DNA of 64,000 bases from Bordetella genomosp. 4 (lineage in GTDB: Bacteria; Pseudomonadota; Gammaproteobacteria; Burkholderiales; Burkholderiaceae_B): the NCBI RefSeq assembly GCF_002261185.1, contig NZ_NEVQ01000008.1, positions 248,001 to 312,000 on the forward strand, in the 5' to 3' direction. The notes under the pieces were generated by a model. The model worked only from the letters and a program-made list of their open reading frames with translations, was not told the origin of the DNA and did not search any database. Positions 43,452-52,701 of this stretch are shown here, piece by piece; position 1 is the first letter of the stretch; each line of letters opens with the position of its first letter. The position numbers and the translations under genes were made by a program.

Positions 43452-43770
43452 TAGCGTGACGTTGTTGTTTGCCTTTGTGCTTGCCCTGGCCGGGATGGGG
43501 TGGCTGGCGCTGGCGATGGAGGCGCACTGGAAGCAGGTCTATGGCGAGGCGGTGTGCTCGCCTGCATTGGCGCGGCGGCTCCGTTGGCTGGGCGGAGTGT
43601 CCCTGCTAGGGGCTTTGCTGCTGTGTCTGGCGGTGGATCACGCGACGATGGCGGCACTGGTCTGGTTCATGACTTTGGCCGCAGCAGCGCTGGTGGTCGC
43701 CTTTACGCTGTCTTGGCGCGCGCGTTGGTTGGCGGTATTGCTGCCCGGAATTCGTGCCGAACTGAACTAG
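43444..43770 (+). CDS. DUF3325 domain-containing protein
   Basis: A 108-residue protein with three membrane segments and the MEAHWKQVYG and LRWLGGVSLLGALLLCLAVDH text of DUF3325. It overlaps the PepSY reading frame by 8 bp and ends the plus-strand module DUF3649-PepSY-DUF3325. Followed by a strong hairpin. Confidence 0.85.
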   Translation: MPDSVTLLFAFVLALAGMGWLALAMEAHWKQVYGEAVCSPALARRLRWLGGVSLLGALLLCLAVDHATMAALVWFMTLAAAALVVAFTLSWRARWLAVLLPGIRAELN

Positions 43771-43772
43771 AC

Positions 43773-43805
43773 GCGAGCGGGCTCAGATAACTCGAGCCCG
43801 CTCGC
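43773..43805. terminator. hairpin between convergent genes
   Basis: GCGAGCGGGCTC / GAGCCCGCTCGC is a perfect 12-bp stem with a 9-nt loop, 2 bp after the DUF3325 stop and 14 bp from the convergent lipoprotein stop. It lacks a U tract, so bidirectional termination or mRNA 3'-end protection is inferred from position. Confidence 0.6.
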
Positions 43806-43818
43806 CCACGCTGTGTGT

Positions 43819-44769
43819 TTAGCAGCGTTGTTCGTTCAATTTGTTGATCAGATTGTTGAAATCCTGGGCAAAGCTCTGCGCGTCCATTTGCATCGGACCC
43901 ATGAGCAGGCCTTGGCCGCGCTGGTAGTCTCCGCGGGCGGCGTGCGCAATCGCGTTGCGGCCGCTGCTCAGAAAACTGTTCATTGCCATCGTCATGCTGG
44001 AGCAGCCACCGGGCTTGGCTTCAGTCACTTTCTTGTTCCAGCCGTCCACCATTTCAGCGGTCTTGTTCAGGCTTTCCTTGAGCGCGTCCGCGGCTTTCTG
44101 CTCGCCCTTCGTTTCAAAGAAGGCATCTGAACGATTGGCGGCCTCCTTGGCGTACACGATCAGGCCGGCGCGGTAATACTCGAGAGTGTCTTTGGGAGCC
44201 TTTTCAAAGGCCGTGCGCGTGTTGATCTCATCACGCTTGGCAATCGCCTCAAAGAACGCGTTCTGGGACTTGGCGACCTCGGTCAGTGCGGCGACAAATT
44301 CTGCTTCTTTTTCCTGCGCCTTTTTACCATCGTCGGCCAAGAAACCTTTTGATTGCGCGTAGTTGCTCAGCTCGGCATTGATAGGCTCGAGCTTGGCCAA
44401 GGCGTCCTTTAATGGCTTGCCGGTTGCGTCGAGCTCAGGCAGGTTGCCGGGCAGGGCCAGTGCCTTGTCCAGTGCCTCGCGGGTGATCTTGATGTTATAG
44501 ATGCTCACTACCGAATAATTGGCCAGCGGCTTTTTATTCTTGATATCGTCCGCGTAGTATTTCAAGTGATCAGCGAGATCCTTGGCAAACGAATTGCCGT
44601 TGGCCGCGTCGATGAACGCGTTGTACTTGATGATGTCCTGTTGCTCGGCGGATACCTGCGCAGTGTCGGATTGTTGGGCGGCCGATTTGTTGTCGTCATT
44701 GCAGCCGCTCAGAATCAGCGTGCCGGCAACAAACAGCGCTGCGAACAGGGGTTTCATTTGAAAAGACAT
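43819..44769 (-). CDS. DUF3829-type (YiiG-like) lipoprotein
   Basis: A 316-residue predicted lipoprotein. The start at 44769 has GGAG 5 nt upstream and yields lipobox ILSGC with Cys23; a longer frame upstream lacks a ribosome binding site. After an Asn/Asp/Gln-rich linker, the chain is mostly helical (EQQDIIKYNAFIDAANGN..., LEYYRAGLIVYAKEAANRSD), as in DUF3829/YiiG proteins, and ends with NLINKLNEQRC. Two cysteines near the C-terminus (GGCSSM and the final Cys) could form a disulfide. Function unknown. Confidence 0.85.
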   Translation of the reverse strand: MSFQMKPLFAALFVAGTLILSGCNDDNKSAAQQSDTAQVSAEQQDIIKYNAFIDAANGNSFAKDLADHLKYYADDIKNKKPLANYSVVSIYNIKITREALDKALALPGNLPELDATGKPLKDALAKLEPINAELSNYAQSKGFLADDGKKAQEKEAEFVAALTEVAKSQNAFFEAIAKRDEINTRTAFEKAPKDTLEYYRAGLIVYAKEAANRSDAFFETKGEQKAADALKESLNKTAEMVDGWNKKVTEAKPGGCSSMTMAMNSFLSSGRNAIAHAARGDYQRGQGLLMGPMQMDAQSFAQDFNNLINKLNEQRC

Positions 44770-45271
44770 ATAGACTCCAACACAGTTGCCGGCCTGACGG
44801 CAAGCTGCGTCATTGAATGTAGTGGTGGAACGAGACAACCGTCGTATTCAGATATTCGTCAGGAACATTGGCGCGCCGTGGCGCACAGGCGAGAGACCCG
44901 CGCAAGAGACCGATGGGGAGACATCAGACAGAGATAGAGCGCTGCTCCGAAGGCAAGGCCTATATTCAGGGCACTGGGCCGGCCATGCGCAATCGGATGG
45001 CCGTTGTTTTTGCTGCGAAAAAATATGCATATCGACGGTCAGGCATAACATCGCCTAAAGGCGTTTTGTCAGCCGATGAGGCAGGGCGGGAGTGTACGCC
45101 TTAAATAGGGAGGGATCGTCCTGATGACAATAAAAGAACCGCAAAGATACGTTTAGTCATTCGTGTGCATCAAATTGATGCAAGTGCGCGGCCATGAGCG
45201 AAGAATTCTGGATATCATTCGGCGCGGTGCGCACGTGTGGTGCGCGTTCTCGTTCATCAAAGGAAAAGAAG
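44770..45271. other. intergenic region, no gene seen
   Basis: This 502-bp gap between divergent lipoprotein genes has only weak short frames. It contains the palindrome ATATGCATAT (45023-45032) and an AT-rich stretch near 45110-45150 that may hold the promoter of the downstream gene. Confidence 0.6.
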
Positions 45272-45673
45272 ATGTTTCCCTCTCGCATATTTTCGGCTTT
45301 CTTCATGGCGGTATTCGCTCTGGCCTTGACGGCATGCTCCAGCGGCAAGCCGGAGTCGACAGTAGAAACGTTTTACGAGGCCGCCGCGAAGGGTGACGTA
45401 GAGAAAGCCACAGAGCAAATCTCGTTCTCGAGTGTCCCGGCCGCGCAGATGATGGCTGCCAAAGGAAAAGTGCAAATGATCGTGGGCGAAATGCAGGCAC
45501 GCATTCAAGCGAACGACGGTTTGGACAGCGTAGAGATCCTGGAGTCAAAGATCAACGAAGAGGGGAAACTGGCCACGGTCCGTTCCAAGGTCAAATTCAA
45601 GAACGGCAAAGAACAAACCGAAAACCATCGCCTGATCAAAGAAGACGATAGCTGGAAAATCCTGTTGAAATGA
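45272..45673 (+). CDS. DUF4878-type (NTF2-like) lipoprotein
   Basis: A 133-residue lipoprotein. The start at 45272 follows AAGGAAAAGAAG and gives a signal ending in lipobox LTAC (Cys22). The mature part SGKPESTVETFYEAAAKGDVEKA and the C-terminal ENHRLIKEDDSWKILLK are the hallmarks of DUF4878 proteins, small cone-shaped NTF2-like domains that bind unknown ligands in the envelope. It overlaps the next gene by 4 bp (ATGA), so both are one transcript. Confidence 0.85.
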   Translation: MFPSRIFSAFFMAVFALALTACSSGKPESTVETFYEAAAKGDVEKATEQISFSSVPAAQMMAAKGKVQMIVGEMQARIQANDGLDSVEILESKINEEGKLATVRSKVKFKNGKEQTENHRLIKEDDSWKILLK

Positions 45674-46278
45674 CCCAGGCCCGTGCGCGTCGGCTGGCCG
45701 CCCTGTGTCTCGGCGGCTGGCTGATATGGACACAAGCCTATGCAGATGAAGTGGTGCTGCCCGACGCGGCGCAAGCTGGCGATCTGATTTTTCGCGAGGG
45801 CACTGAGTCTGTCAGCGATGCCGTCATGGCGGTGGACGGCGGCCCATTCAGTCATGTGGGGATGCTGATCGGTCAGCCGGGCGATTGGCATGTACTGCAT
45901 GCAACGCCCTCCGAGGTACCGGGCCGGCCAGACGGCGTCGTGTCCGATACCTTAGCGTTTTTCGTCGACGCCAAGCGCGCAAAGCGCTATGCCATCTATC
46001 ACGTAGATGCCGACGCAGCGCATCGGACCCGAGCAATCCGGGACGCGCAGACCATGTTAGGCAAGCCCTTTCGCGTGGCAGACCCCACCGGGACATACTG
46101 CACAGTATTGGTGTGGAATGCCTGGCGCCAAGCCGGCATAGATCTAGATGTGCCCTTCACCCGATTAAATTTGCCGTTGCTAAACGGCGAATACCTATTG
46201 CCCAGTTCATTGCTGGCATCAAAAAAACTGCATCCGCTAACACCACATCACAAAGCCAAAGAATCATCCGCAATGTGA
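45670..46278 (+). CDS. YiiX-like permuted papain-fold (NlpC/P60-related) protein
   Basis: A 202-residue exported protein with signal peptide up to about residue 25 (ALCLGGWLIWTQAYA-DE). AGDLIFREG and GGPFSHVGMLIG carry the catalytic-type histidine, and TYCTVLVWNAWRQAG the cysteine. This His-before-Cys order is the circularly permuted papain fold of the YiiX/DUF830 group, which act as amidases or lipid/peptidoglycan hydrolases. It is coupled to the DUF4878 lipoprotein, so the two may function together. Ligand unknown. Confidence 0.85.
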   Translation: MTQARARRLAALCLGGWLIWTQAYADEVVLPDAAQAGDLIFREGTESVSDAVMAVDGGPFSHVGMLIGQPGDWHVLHATPSEVPGRPDGVVSDTLAFFVDAKRAKRYAIYHVDADAAHRTRAIRDAQTMLGKPFRVADPTGTYCTVLVWNAWRQAGIDLDVPFTRLNLPLLNGEYLLPSSLLASKKLHPLTPHHKAKESSAM

Positions 46279-46290
46279 GCACAACGCGAG

Positions 46291-46506
46291 CCAGGGGCTG
46301 CCTTGTACAGGCTGCGCCGGCCCGTTGAGCCCGCCGAGCCAGCTTCATCAGGCGGGGGGAAGTCGGATGGGCATGTTTGAGTGGAGCGCAGCGGAGCGAG
46401 TTTGCCCAGCCGCCCCGCCTGATGAAGCTGGCGAAGGGCAGTCTGGTCGCGAAGGCGACCAGACCGGGCGATAGGGCCGGCGCAGCCTGTACAAGGCAGC
46501 CCCTGG
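46291..46506. repeat. nested palindromic intergenic element (216 bp)
   Basis: The outer arms 46291-46323 and 46474-46506 are perfect 33-bp inverted repeats. Inner arms 46338-46357 and 46413-46432 are perfect 20-bp inverted repeats. A third hairpin (46441-46464) has a 10-bp stem GTCTGGTCGC / GCGACCAGAC with a GAAG loop inside the right half. The element contains no gene with a transposase and lies between the YiiX-like gene and the convergent PhoX gene. It looks like a palindromic repeat element or MITE-like sequence that could also end transcripts from both sides. Confidence 0.85.
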
Positions 46507-46658
46507 CGCTTAAGAACCATACGCCGCTTGCAAAAACCCTAACCCCCATGATGAAGACGCCCTCTACTCGAGAGCGAGAGAGGGCGTAAAACTCCACCAG
46601 CCAAGAGCTCTGGAGAAGGAGCCGCCCATACAGCAACGACCCCTCCCACCATCATCAA

Positions 46659-48506
46659 TCAGGCGCCGACGGGCTTACCGTCTTCACGCCGCACAACGAT
46701 GGTAGCCGAGCGTGCATCACCACCTTCTGCGCGCACCGTATTCCACACACCGTTCGGGTGCTGGATGTTGATGAAGAACGCGGTCAGATCATCCGGATAA
46801 GCGATACCGGTGATTTCGCAACCAGCTGGGCCCACCAGGAAGCGCTTGGACTCGCCAGTGTTCTGATCGATGTAATACATCGAGTTGTTGCCGAAGCCGG
46901 AGGCGCCGGAATCGGTTTGCACCCACAGGCGGCCCTGGGGATCGACGCGAATGCCGTCCGGGCTCGAGAAGGTGTCGCCATTGATGTTGCCGGTGACGTT
47001 CTCAGCTTGGCCTTCGGACTTGTCAAAGCCGGCCAACAGCAGCAGATCCCATTGGAAAGTCGTGGCCAGCGGAGAGTCACCCGTTTCCTTCCAGCGCACG
47101 ATGTGACCGTGCTGGTTTTGCGTGCGGGGGTTGGCTGCGCTGGTACGTTGGCGGCGGCTGTTGTTGGTCAGCGTGCAGTAAATGGTCTTGTCGGTGCCGA
47201 CGGTGATCCACTCCGGACGGTCCATCAACGTAGCGCCTGCCACGCGTGCAGCGGCCTTGGTGTTGATCAGCACATCGGCTTGTGTCTTGAAGTCGATCAG
47301 CGACGACTCGGGCAGCGTGCCCGGGGCAACCTGGGTGTAGTTGCCCGGGTCTACAGCACCCACGGTCAGATTGTTCTTGCCGACCGTCAGCTCGACCCAA
47401 TTACCCGAGCCGTCATCGTTAAAGCGGGCGGCATACAACGTGCCCTCGTCGAGCAGGCCAAAATTGTTGGCGCGGTTCGACGGATCGTAAGCCTTGCTGG
47501 GGACGAACTTATAAATGCAGCCCGGTGTGCCGTCATCGCCCATGTAGAACGCGACACGGTTGTTCTCGTCCAGCATGTAAGCCGTGTTCTCGTGGTCGAA
47601 ACGGCCCATGGCGGTACGTTTGACAGCGGTGGAGTTCGGGCTATACGGATCGATCTCAACCACCCACCCATAGCCTTCCTCGGCTTGAGAGGGATCCCAA
47701 TAGTTGTCGGTCGTTTCTTCGCAGGTCAGGTACGTGCCCCAGGGCGTCGGGCCGCTGGCGCAGTTGTTCAAGGTGCCTACCACGGTCGAACCCACCACGG
47801 CGGCGGCCGGACCGCTCACGCCATAGACGGTGTTGCCGGTGTAGCGCTTGTTGTAGCTGGAGTTCGTGTTGACCGACCACTTCCCATCGTCGGTACGGGA
47901 GATCTCGATCACCGATACGCCGACGTTGGACAAGTTGGTCTGGATTTCGTTGGTGCTCAGGTCCAGCGTTTCGCTGTCGACGTTCTCGTGATTCAGTACC
48001 AGCAGGCCGCCCTTGCTTGGGTCGATGCCTTCCAGCGGATAGAAATGCATGCCGTCGTGCTGGCCGCCCGCTTGGTTCTCGGTGACCGGAAAGGACTGGG
48101 GTACGCCGGTGTAGCCGATCGAACCGATGGCGCATTTGTCGCCAGCAGAATACAGCACGTCTACCACGTAGCCTTCCGGTACGGTGACCATGTCTGCGGT
48201 GATCAGATCGTCCAAGGGCTTGAACGTGACGGAATAATCAGGACCCGGCTCGGGCGTGGGGCCGGGCGTCTCGCCACCGCCGGTATCGCCGCCGCCGGTG
48301 CTGTCGTCATCATCATCGCTACCGCTGCCACAGGCAGTCAGCGTCGCACCAAAGACGGATATCAGCGACAAGCCGATACTGTTTCTCAAGAGCGTGCGGC
48401 GGGCGGGGTTGGCCGCCACGATGTCCTCGAGCATTTGGCCCGGAACCGTAATCTCACCGCGGGCCTCACGGCTGGGGGCACGCAATTTGTCCGTCAAATA
48501 TGACAT
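46659..48506 (-). CDS. PhoX family phosphatase (DUF839)
   Basis: A 615-residue alkaline-phosphatase-like protein of the PhoX group, calcium-dependent enzymes exported by Tat. The twin arginines Arg36-Arg37 (ARRTLLRNSIG) and following hydrophobic stretch are consistent with Tat export, and an LTAC with Cys59 suggests it may be a lipoprotein. The beta-propeller body has LLVLNHENVDSETL, GPTPWGTYLTCEET and WDPSQAEEGYGWVVEIDP, with FDHENTAYMLDENNRVAFYMGDD. GAGG lies 7 nt before the ATG. It probably releases phosphate from esters in the envelope. Confidence 0.93.
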   Translation of the reverse strand: MSYLTDKLRAPSREARGEITVPGQMLEDIVAANPARRTLLRNSIGLSLISVFGATLTACGSGSDDDDDSTGGGDTGGGETPGPTPEPGPDYSVTFKPLDDLITADMVTVPEGYVVDVLYSAGDKCAIGSIGYTGVPQSFPVTENQAGGQHDGMHFYPLEGIDPSKGGLLVLNHENVDSETLDLSTNEIQTNLSNVGVSVIEISRTDDGKWSVNTNSSYNKRYTGNTVYGVSGPAAAVVGSTVVGTLNNCASGPTPWGTYLTCEETTDNYWDPSQAEEGYGWVVEIDPYSPNSTAVKRTAMGRFDHENTAYMLDENNRVAFYMGDDGTPGCIYKFVPSKAYDPSNRANNFGLLDEGTLYAARFNDDGSGNWVELTVGKNNLTVGAVDPGNYTQVAPGTLPESSLIDFKTQADVLINTKAAARVAGATLMDRPEWITVGTDKTIYCTLTNNSRRQRTSAANPRTQNQHGHIVRWKETGDSPLATTFQWDLLLLAGFDKSEGQAENVTGNINGDTFSSPDGIRVDPQGRLWVQTDSGASGFGNNSMYYIDQNTGESKRFLVGPAGCEITGIAYPDDLTAFFINIQHPNGVWNTVRAEGGDARSATIVVRREDGKPVGA

Positions 48507-48842
48507 GTAGATCCTCGTAATGTGAGTCGTTTTTCAGTAAAACGTCAGGGAGCGGACGAGAGACTAAGGTGCGTGTATGACGCTGATATGGCTAAAGACA
48601 AAAAACATCGTAATTCGACATTTTTTGATCGATGCGCAGTCAAAAAAGCGCCATCTCATTGACATATAGGGCGGTAAGGGTAGTCCCTTAAGGGTAATTG
48701 CTGGCCTAGCCTGGCTTGCCCTAATGCGCGTTATTACTTGTTTGTCATCATTGCCCGGCTTGGCCGATGATGGGCATAGCGTGATGTGCCGCAGACCGCG
48801 CGGCACATCGCCAGAACCCTTTCATCCGTACATGGGTAATAC
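48507..48842. other. divergent intergenic region PhoX/hyuA
   Basis: A 336-bp gene-free region holding the promoters of two divergent genes. The palindrome CCCTTAAGGG (48685-48694) is flanked by a direct TAAGGGTA repeat. No Pho box matching the CTGTCAT repeat pattern was found. The hyuA start has no strong Shine-Dalgarno. Confidence 0.5.
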
Positions 48843-50954
48843 ATGAGCGACAAGAATTTGGCTTGCAGGGCAGGGGTCGACATCGGCGGGACATTCACCG
48901 ATGTGGCATTGGAACACCAGGGGCGGCTGTATACCGCCAAGGTACTGACCGATTATGAGAAGCCCGAGCGCGCCATCGTGCAGGGCTTGAAATTGGCGAT
49001 AGAACAAGCAGGGATTGCGCCTGAGGCGATCCAGTCCATCGTGCATGGTACGACGCTCGCGACCAATGCGCTGATCGAGCGGCGGGGCGCCAAGACGGCA
49101 TTTATTACGAGCGACGGTTTTCGCGATGTCATCGAAATGCGCAACGAGGGCCGTTTCGAGCAGTATGACTTGACGATCCAGTTGCCTGCGCCGTTGATCC
49201 CGCGCTGCGATCGTTTTCCGCTCAAAGGGCGTCTGGATGCGTCTGGGCGTGAGCTCGTGCCTCTCGACATGGAAGGCCTGGACCGCATTATCGAGGCGAT
49301 TCGCGACGGCGGCTTTACCAGTGTGGCGGTGGGCTTGATGCACAGCTATCGCAATGGCGATCATGAGCGTCTGGTGCGTGATCGTCTGCGGCGTGCGTTG
49401 CCCGATGTGTCGGTGTCGATTTCGTGCGAGGTCTCGCCGCAGATCCGCGAGTTTGAACGGTTCAACACGGTCTGCGCGAATGCTTATGTGAAGCCGCTGA
49501 TGTCGTCGTACCTGAATCGCCTGGCTCAGGCGCTGGCGGCAGAGGGGATGGCATGTCCGCTGTACATGATTCATTCGGGGGGCGGTTTGATGTCATTGGC
49601 GAGCGCTGCGGAATTTCCGGTGCGCTTGCTGGAATCCGGGCCCGCGGGCGGAGCGATCTACGCCAGCCACGTTGCCGCGAAATACGGTCTGGATCGCGTT
49701 TTGTCATTCGATATGGGTGGAACGACGGCCAAGATCTGCCTCATTGAAGACTTGCATCCCAAGACTGCGCGCACGTTCGAGGTGGCGCGCACGTATCGGT
49801 TCAAGAAGGGCAGCGGTATGCCGATTTCGATCCCGGTGATCGAAATGGTGGAGATCGGTGCGGGCGGCGGTTCGATTGCCCATGTCGATGATCTGAAGCA
49901 GGTCCGGGTCGGCCCGGAGAGCGCGGGTTCCGAGCCGGGGCCAGCCTGCTATGGCCGGGGTGGCGAGCGTCCGACGGTGACGGATGCGGATCTGGTGTTG
50001 GCAAAGCTGGACGCCAAGCGGTTTGCGGGTGGTTCTATTACCCTGGACGAGCAGGCATCGCGTCGGGCATTGCAAACGCATGTCGCGGACCCGCTGCAGA
50101 GTGTGAACGTGCAAGCCGCCTATGCAGTGGCTGAGATGGTGGACGAGAACATGTCCAACGCCGCACGCATGCATGCGGTCGAGAGCGGCCGTGATCTGAG
50201 CGAATACACGATGATCGCCTATGGCGGCGCTGCGCCGCTGCATGCGGTACGGCTGTGCGAAAAGCTCGGCATGGAACGTCTGCTCGTGCCGCCAGGCGCA
50301 GGTGTCGGGTCGGCTATCGGCTTTCTGCGTGCGCCTTTCGGCTATGAATCACTGCGCAGCGCGGTCATGCGTTTGAGTCAGTTCGATGCCGGGATTGTGA
50401 ACGGCATGATTGACGAGATGAATGACGAGGTCGCGAGTTTCCTGCGCGAAACGGGACATGGCGAGGATGCCATTCGCGAGCTGCGGGCGTATATGCGCTA
50501 TGCCGGCCAGGGCTGGGAAATCCCGGTGGATGCGCCCACGGGGGTGTTGAACGATGCCAGCCTTGAAGTCCTGCGCGCGAATTTCGTTCGGGCCTATACG
50601 CAACTGTTTGGCCACGAGGTGGCTGGACTAGACATCGAAGTGGTGAGCTGGGCGCTGTCTTTGCGCACAGAAACGGAAATGCCGGCGCGCATCGAGCCGA
50701 GCACGGGCGACCGCGCGGGATCGCGCGAGCAATATCCGCCGATTGATCGGCGTGATGTGTTCGATGCCAAGTCCGGCGATTTTCATGATTGCGCGATCTA
50801 TGACCGTGCCAGCTTGCCGCGTGCCGTGCGGCTGGATGGGCCGTTGATTGTGACGGAAAAAGAGACCTCGACCTACGTCAGCCCGGACTACAGCTTGATC
50901 CTGCAGCAGGACGATAGCTTACTCATCCAACGTCAACAGAAAGAAGGGGTGTGA
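48843..50954 (+). CDS. hyuA: hydantoinase/oxoprolinase subunit A
   Basis: A 703-residue ATP-dependent amidohydrolase subunit (HyuA/OplA N-terminal type). GVDIGGTFTDVALE (residues 11-24) is the ASKHA phosphate-binding start, HGTTLATNALIERRGAKTAFITSDGFRDV follows, and SFDMGGTTAKICLIED and EIGAGGGSIAHVD are the later nucleotide-binding motifs. With HyuB it hydrolyses 5-oxoproline, hydantoins or caprolactam-like cyclic amides, or carboxylates ketones in acetone-carboxylase relatives. It lies 1 bp upstream of hyuB. Confidence 0.93.
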   Translation: MSDKNLACRAGVDIGGTFTDVALEHQGRLYTAKVLTDYEKPERAIVQGLKLAIEQAGIAPEAIQSIVHGTTLATNALIERRGAKTAFITSDGFRDVIEMRNEGRFEQYDLTIQLPAPLIPRCDRFPLKGRLDASGRELVPLDMEGLDRIIEAIRDGGFTSVAVGLMHSYRNGDHERLVRDRLRRALPDVSVSISCEVSPQIREFERFNTVCANAYVKPLMSSYLNRLAQALAAEGMACPLYMIHSGGGLMSLASAAEFPVRLLESGPAGGAIYASHVAAKYGLDRVLSFDMGGTTAKICLIEDLHPKTARTFEVARTYRFKKGSGMPISIPVIEMVEIGAGGGSIAHVDDLKQVRVGPESAGSEPGPACYGRGGERPTVTDADLVLAKLDAKRFAGGSITLDEQASRRALQTHVADPLQSVNVQAAYAVAEMVDENMSNAARMHAVESGRDLSEYTMIAYGGAAPLHAVRLCEKLGMERLLVPPGAGVGSAIGFLRAPFGYESLRSAVMRLSQFDAGIVNGMIDEMNDEVASFLRETGHGEDAIRELRAYMRYAGQGWEIPVDAPTGVLNDASLEVLRANFVRAYTQLFGHEVAGLDIEVVSWALSLRTETEMPARIEPSTGDRAGSREQYPPIDRRDVFDAKSGDFHDCAIYDRASLPRAVRLDGPLIVTEKETSTYVSPDYSLILQQDDSLLIQRQQKEGV

Positions 50955-50955
50955 C

Positions 50956-52626
50956 ATGAGCACCAATATCAAAGTCCGCGAACAGATCATGTGGAATCGC
51001 CTGATCTCGGTGGTCGAGGAGCAGGCTGCGACGTTGATCCGTACGGCGTTTTGCACCAGCGTGCGCGAGGCAGGCGATCTGTCGGCAGGCGTGTTCGATG
51101 CGCAGGGGCGCATGATTGCGCAGGCGGTGACCGGAACGCCGGGGCACGTCAATTCCATGGCGGAGTCTGTCGGCCATTTCGTGGCCAAATTCGGTGAGAA
51201 TGGCTTGGTGCCAGGTGATGTTCTTGTGACCAACGACCCCTGGATGGGAACCGGGCATTTGCACGATATCACCATGGTGACGCCGGTCTACCGCAAGCCC
51301 TCGGCCGAGGCGGCGCCTCGCCTGATCGGCTTTTTTGCCTCCACGGCGCACGTAGTGGATATTGGCGGCCGCGGTTTTGGCCCGGATGCGGGCGATGTAT
51401 ACGAAGAAGGTATACGCATCCCGTTGATGAAGTTCTACAAGGGCGGCGAACTGAATGAGGATCTGGTCGAGATCCTGCGCAATAACGTGCGCGAGCGCGA
51501 TCAGGTCGTCGGAGATTTCCATTCGCTGGTTGCTTGCAACGACACGGGTCGCCGTCGCCTGGAGGCCATGCTGGATGAGTTCGGGCTGCCCGATCTGACG
51601 GAATTAGCGGCGTTTATTTTCGAACACAGCGAGCGCGCCACGCGCGAGTACATTGCGGCGCTGCCTCAAGGCAAGCACAGCTATGAAATGCGTGTCGATG
51701 GTTACGAGAGCCCGATTGATCTGCGGGTGACGGTGCAGCCGCAGGGCGGCACCATGTATGCGGATTTTGCGGGCACGTCGGGCACCAGCCGTTACGGTAT
51801 CAACGTGCCGCTGACCTATACCAAGGCCTATGCATGTTATGCCCTGAAGTGTGCCATCGCCCCAGAGATCCCGAACAACTGGGCGTCGCTGCGTCCGTTC
51901 GAAATCACTGCGCCGGCGGGTTGTATTTTGAATGCGCCGTTCCCTGCTCCGGTGGCAGTGCGGCACGTGCTGGGGCATCTGATTCCCGATGTGGTGTTGG
52001 GAGCCCTGCAGAGCTATCGCCCGGATTTGATCCCTGCCGAGGGTGCCAGCGCACTATGGAACCTGCAGATGCGATTCCAGGGCGCGCGTGAGCATAATCG
52101 CGAATCGCGCCACGAGATGCTGATTTTCAATACGGGCGGCACGGGCGCTCGGCCTAACAGTGACGGGCTGAGTACGACAGCTTTCCCGAGCGGTGTGCAT
52201 ACCATGTCCTCGGAAGTGACGGAGAGCATTGGCCCGATCGTCGTATGGCGCAAGGAACTGCTTCCGGATTCCGGCGGCGCAGGGCGTTGGCGCGGCGGCC
52301 TGGGGCAGCGTATCGAGATCGGCGCTCACGAGGGATACCAGTTCACGTTGAATGCGATGTTTGATCGCGTGGCTTTCCCGGCGCGAGGCCATCATGGCGG
52401 CAGCAACGGCGGAGCCGGCAAGGTCGCACTGGATGATGGCACGGCATTGCGTGCCAAGGGCAGCCAGTTGATTGCAGAAGGGCAGCGGCTGGTGCTGGAC
52501 TTGCCCGGTGGCGGCGGTTTTGGCGAGCCGGCCGAGCGGCCTGCCGAACTGGTCAAGCGCGATGTGCACTACGGCTATATCAGCGAGGCCGAGGCGCGCC
52601 GCGACTATCCACACGCGTTTGATTGA
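50956..52626 (+). CDS. hyuB: hydantoinase/oxoprolinase subunit B
   Basis: A 556-residue partner of HyuA. VVEEQAATLIRTAFCTSVREAGDLSAGVFD, DVLVTNDPWMGTGHLHDI and PEIPNNWASLRPFEI mark the HyuB family. Glycine-rich GRWRGGLGQRIEI and LDLPGGGGFGEPAERP close the domain. The two genes form the hydantoinase unit and are followed by a transporter probably taking up the substrate. Confidence 0.94.
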   Translation: MSTNIKVREQIMWNRLISVVEEQAATLIRTAFCTSVREAGDLSAGVFDAQGRMIAQAVTGTPGHVNSMAESVGHFVAKFGENGLVPGDVLVTNDPWMGTGHLHDITMVTPVYRKPSAEAAPRLIGFFASTAHVVDIGGRGFGPDAGDVYEEGIRIPLMKFYKGGELNEDLVEILRNNVRERDQVVGDFHSLVACNDTGRRRLEAMLDEFGLPDLTELAAFIFEHSERATREYIAALPQGKHSYEMRVDGYESPIDLRVTVQPQGGTMYADFAGTSGTSRYGINVPLTYTKAYACYALKCAIAPEIPNNWASLRPFEITAPAGCILNAPFPAPVAVRHVLGHLIPDVVLGALQSYRPDLIPAEGASALWNLQMRFQGAREHNRESRHEMLIFNTGGTGARPNSDGLSTTAFPSGVHTMSSEVTESIGPIVVWRKELLPDSGGAGRWRGGLGQRIEIGAHEGYQFTLNAMFDRVAFPARGHHGGSNGGAGKVALDDGTALRAKGSQLIAEGQRLVLDLPGGGGFGEPAERPAELVKRDVHYGYISEAEARRDYPHAFD

Positions 52627-52640
52627 TCGCAGGGCGGGAC

Positions 52641-52666
52641 TGCCGGTGTCTGTGCAGACACCGGCA
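52641..52666. other. intercistronic hairpin
   Basis: TGCCGGTGTCT-GTGC-AGACACCGGCA is a perfect 11-bp stem in the 75-bp gap between hyuB and the transporter. No U tract follows. It could lower read-through into, or protect the mRNA before, the transporter gene. Confidence 0.5.
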
Positions 52667-52701
52667 ATGTTCATTCAATATCAATACATGATGGGGAAAA
52701 A

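Noticed and set aside
46758-48503. 581-codon open frame on the plus strand opposite PhoX
   Set aside because: It is the antisense shadow of the well-supported PhoX gene; its translation has no family features and is rich in Arg, His and Ala as expected for antisense of GC-rich coding DNA.
48685-48694. CCCTTAAGGG palindrome upstream of hyuA
   Set aside because: A 10-bp palindrome is short enough to occur by chance in 64 kb; mentioned under the intergenic feature but not proposed as an operator.
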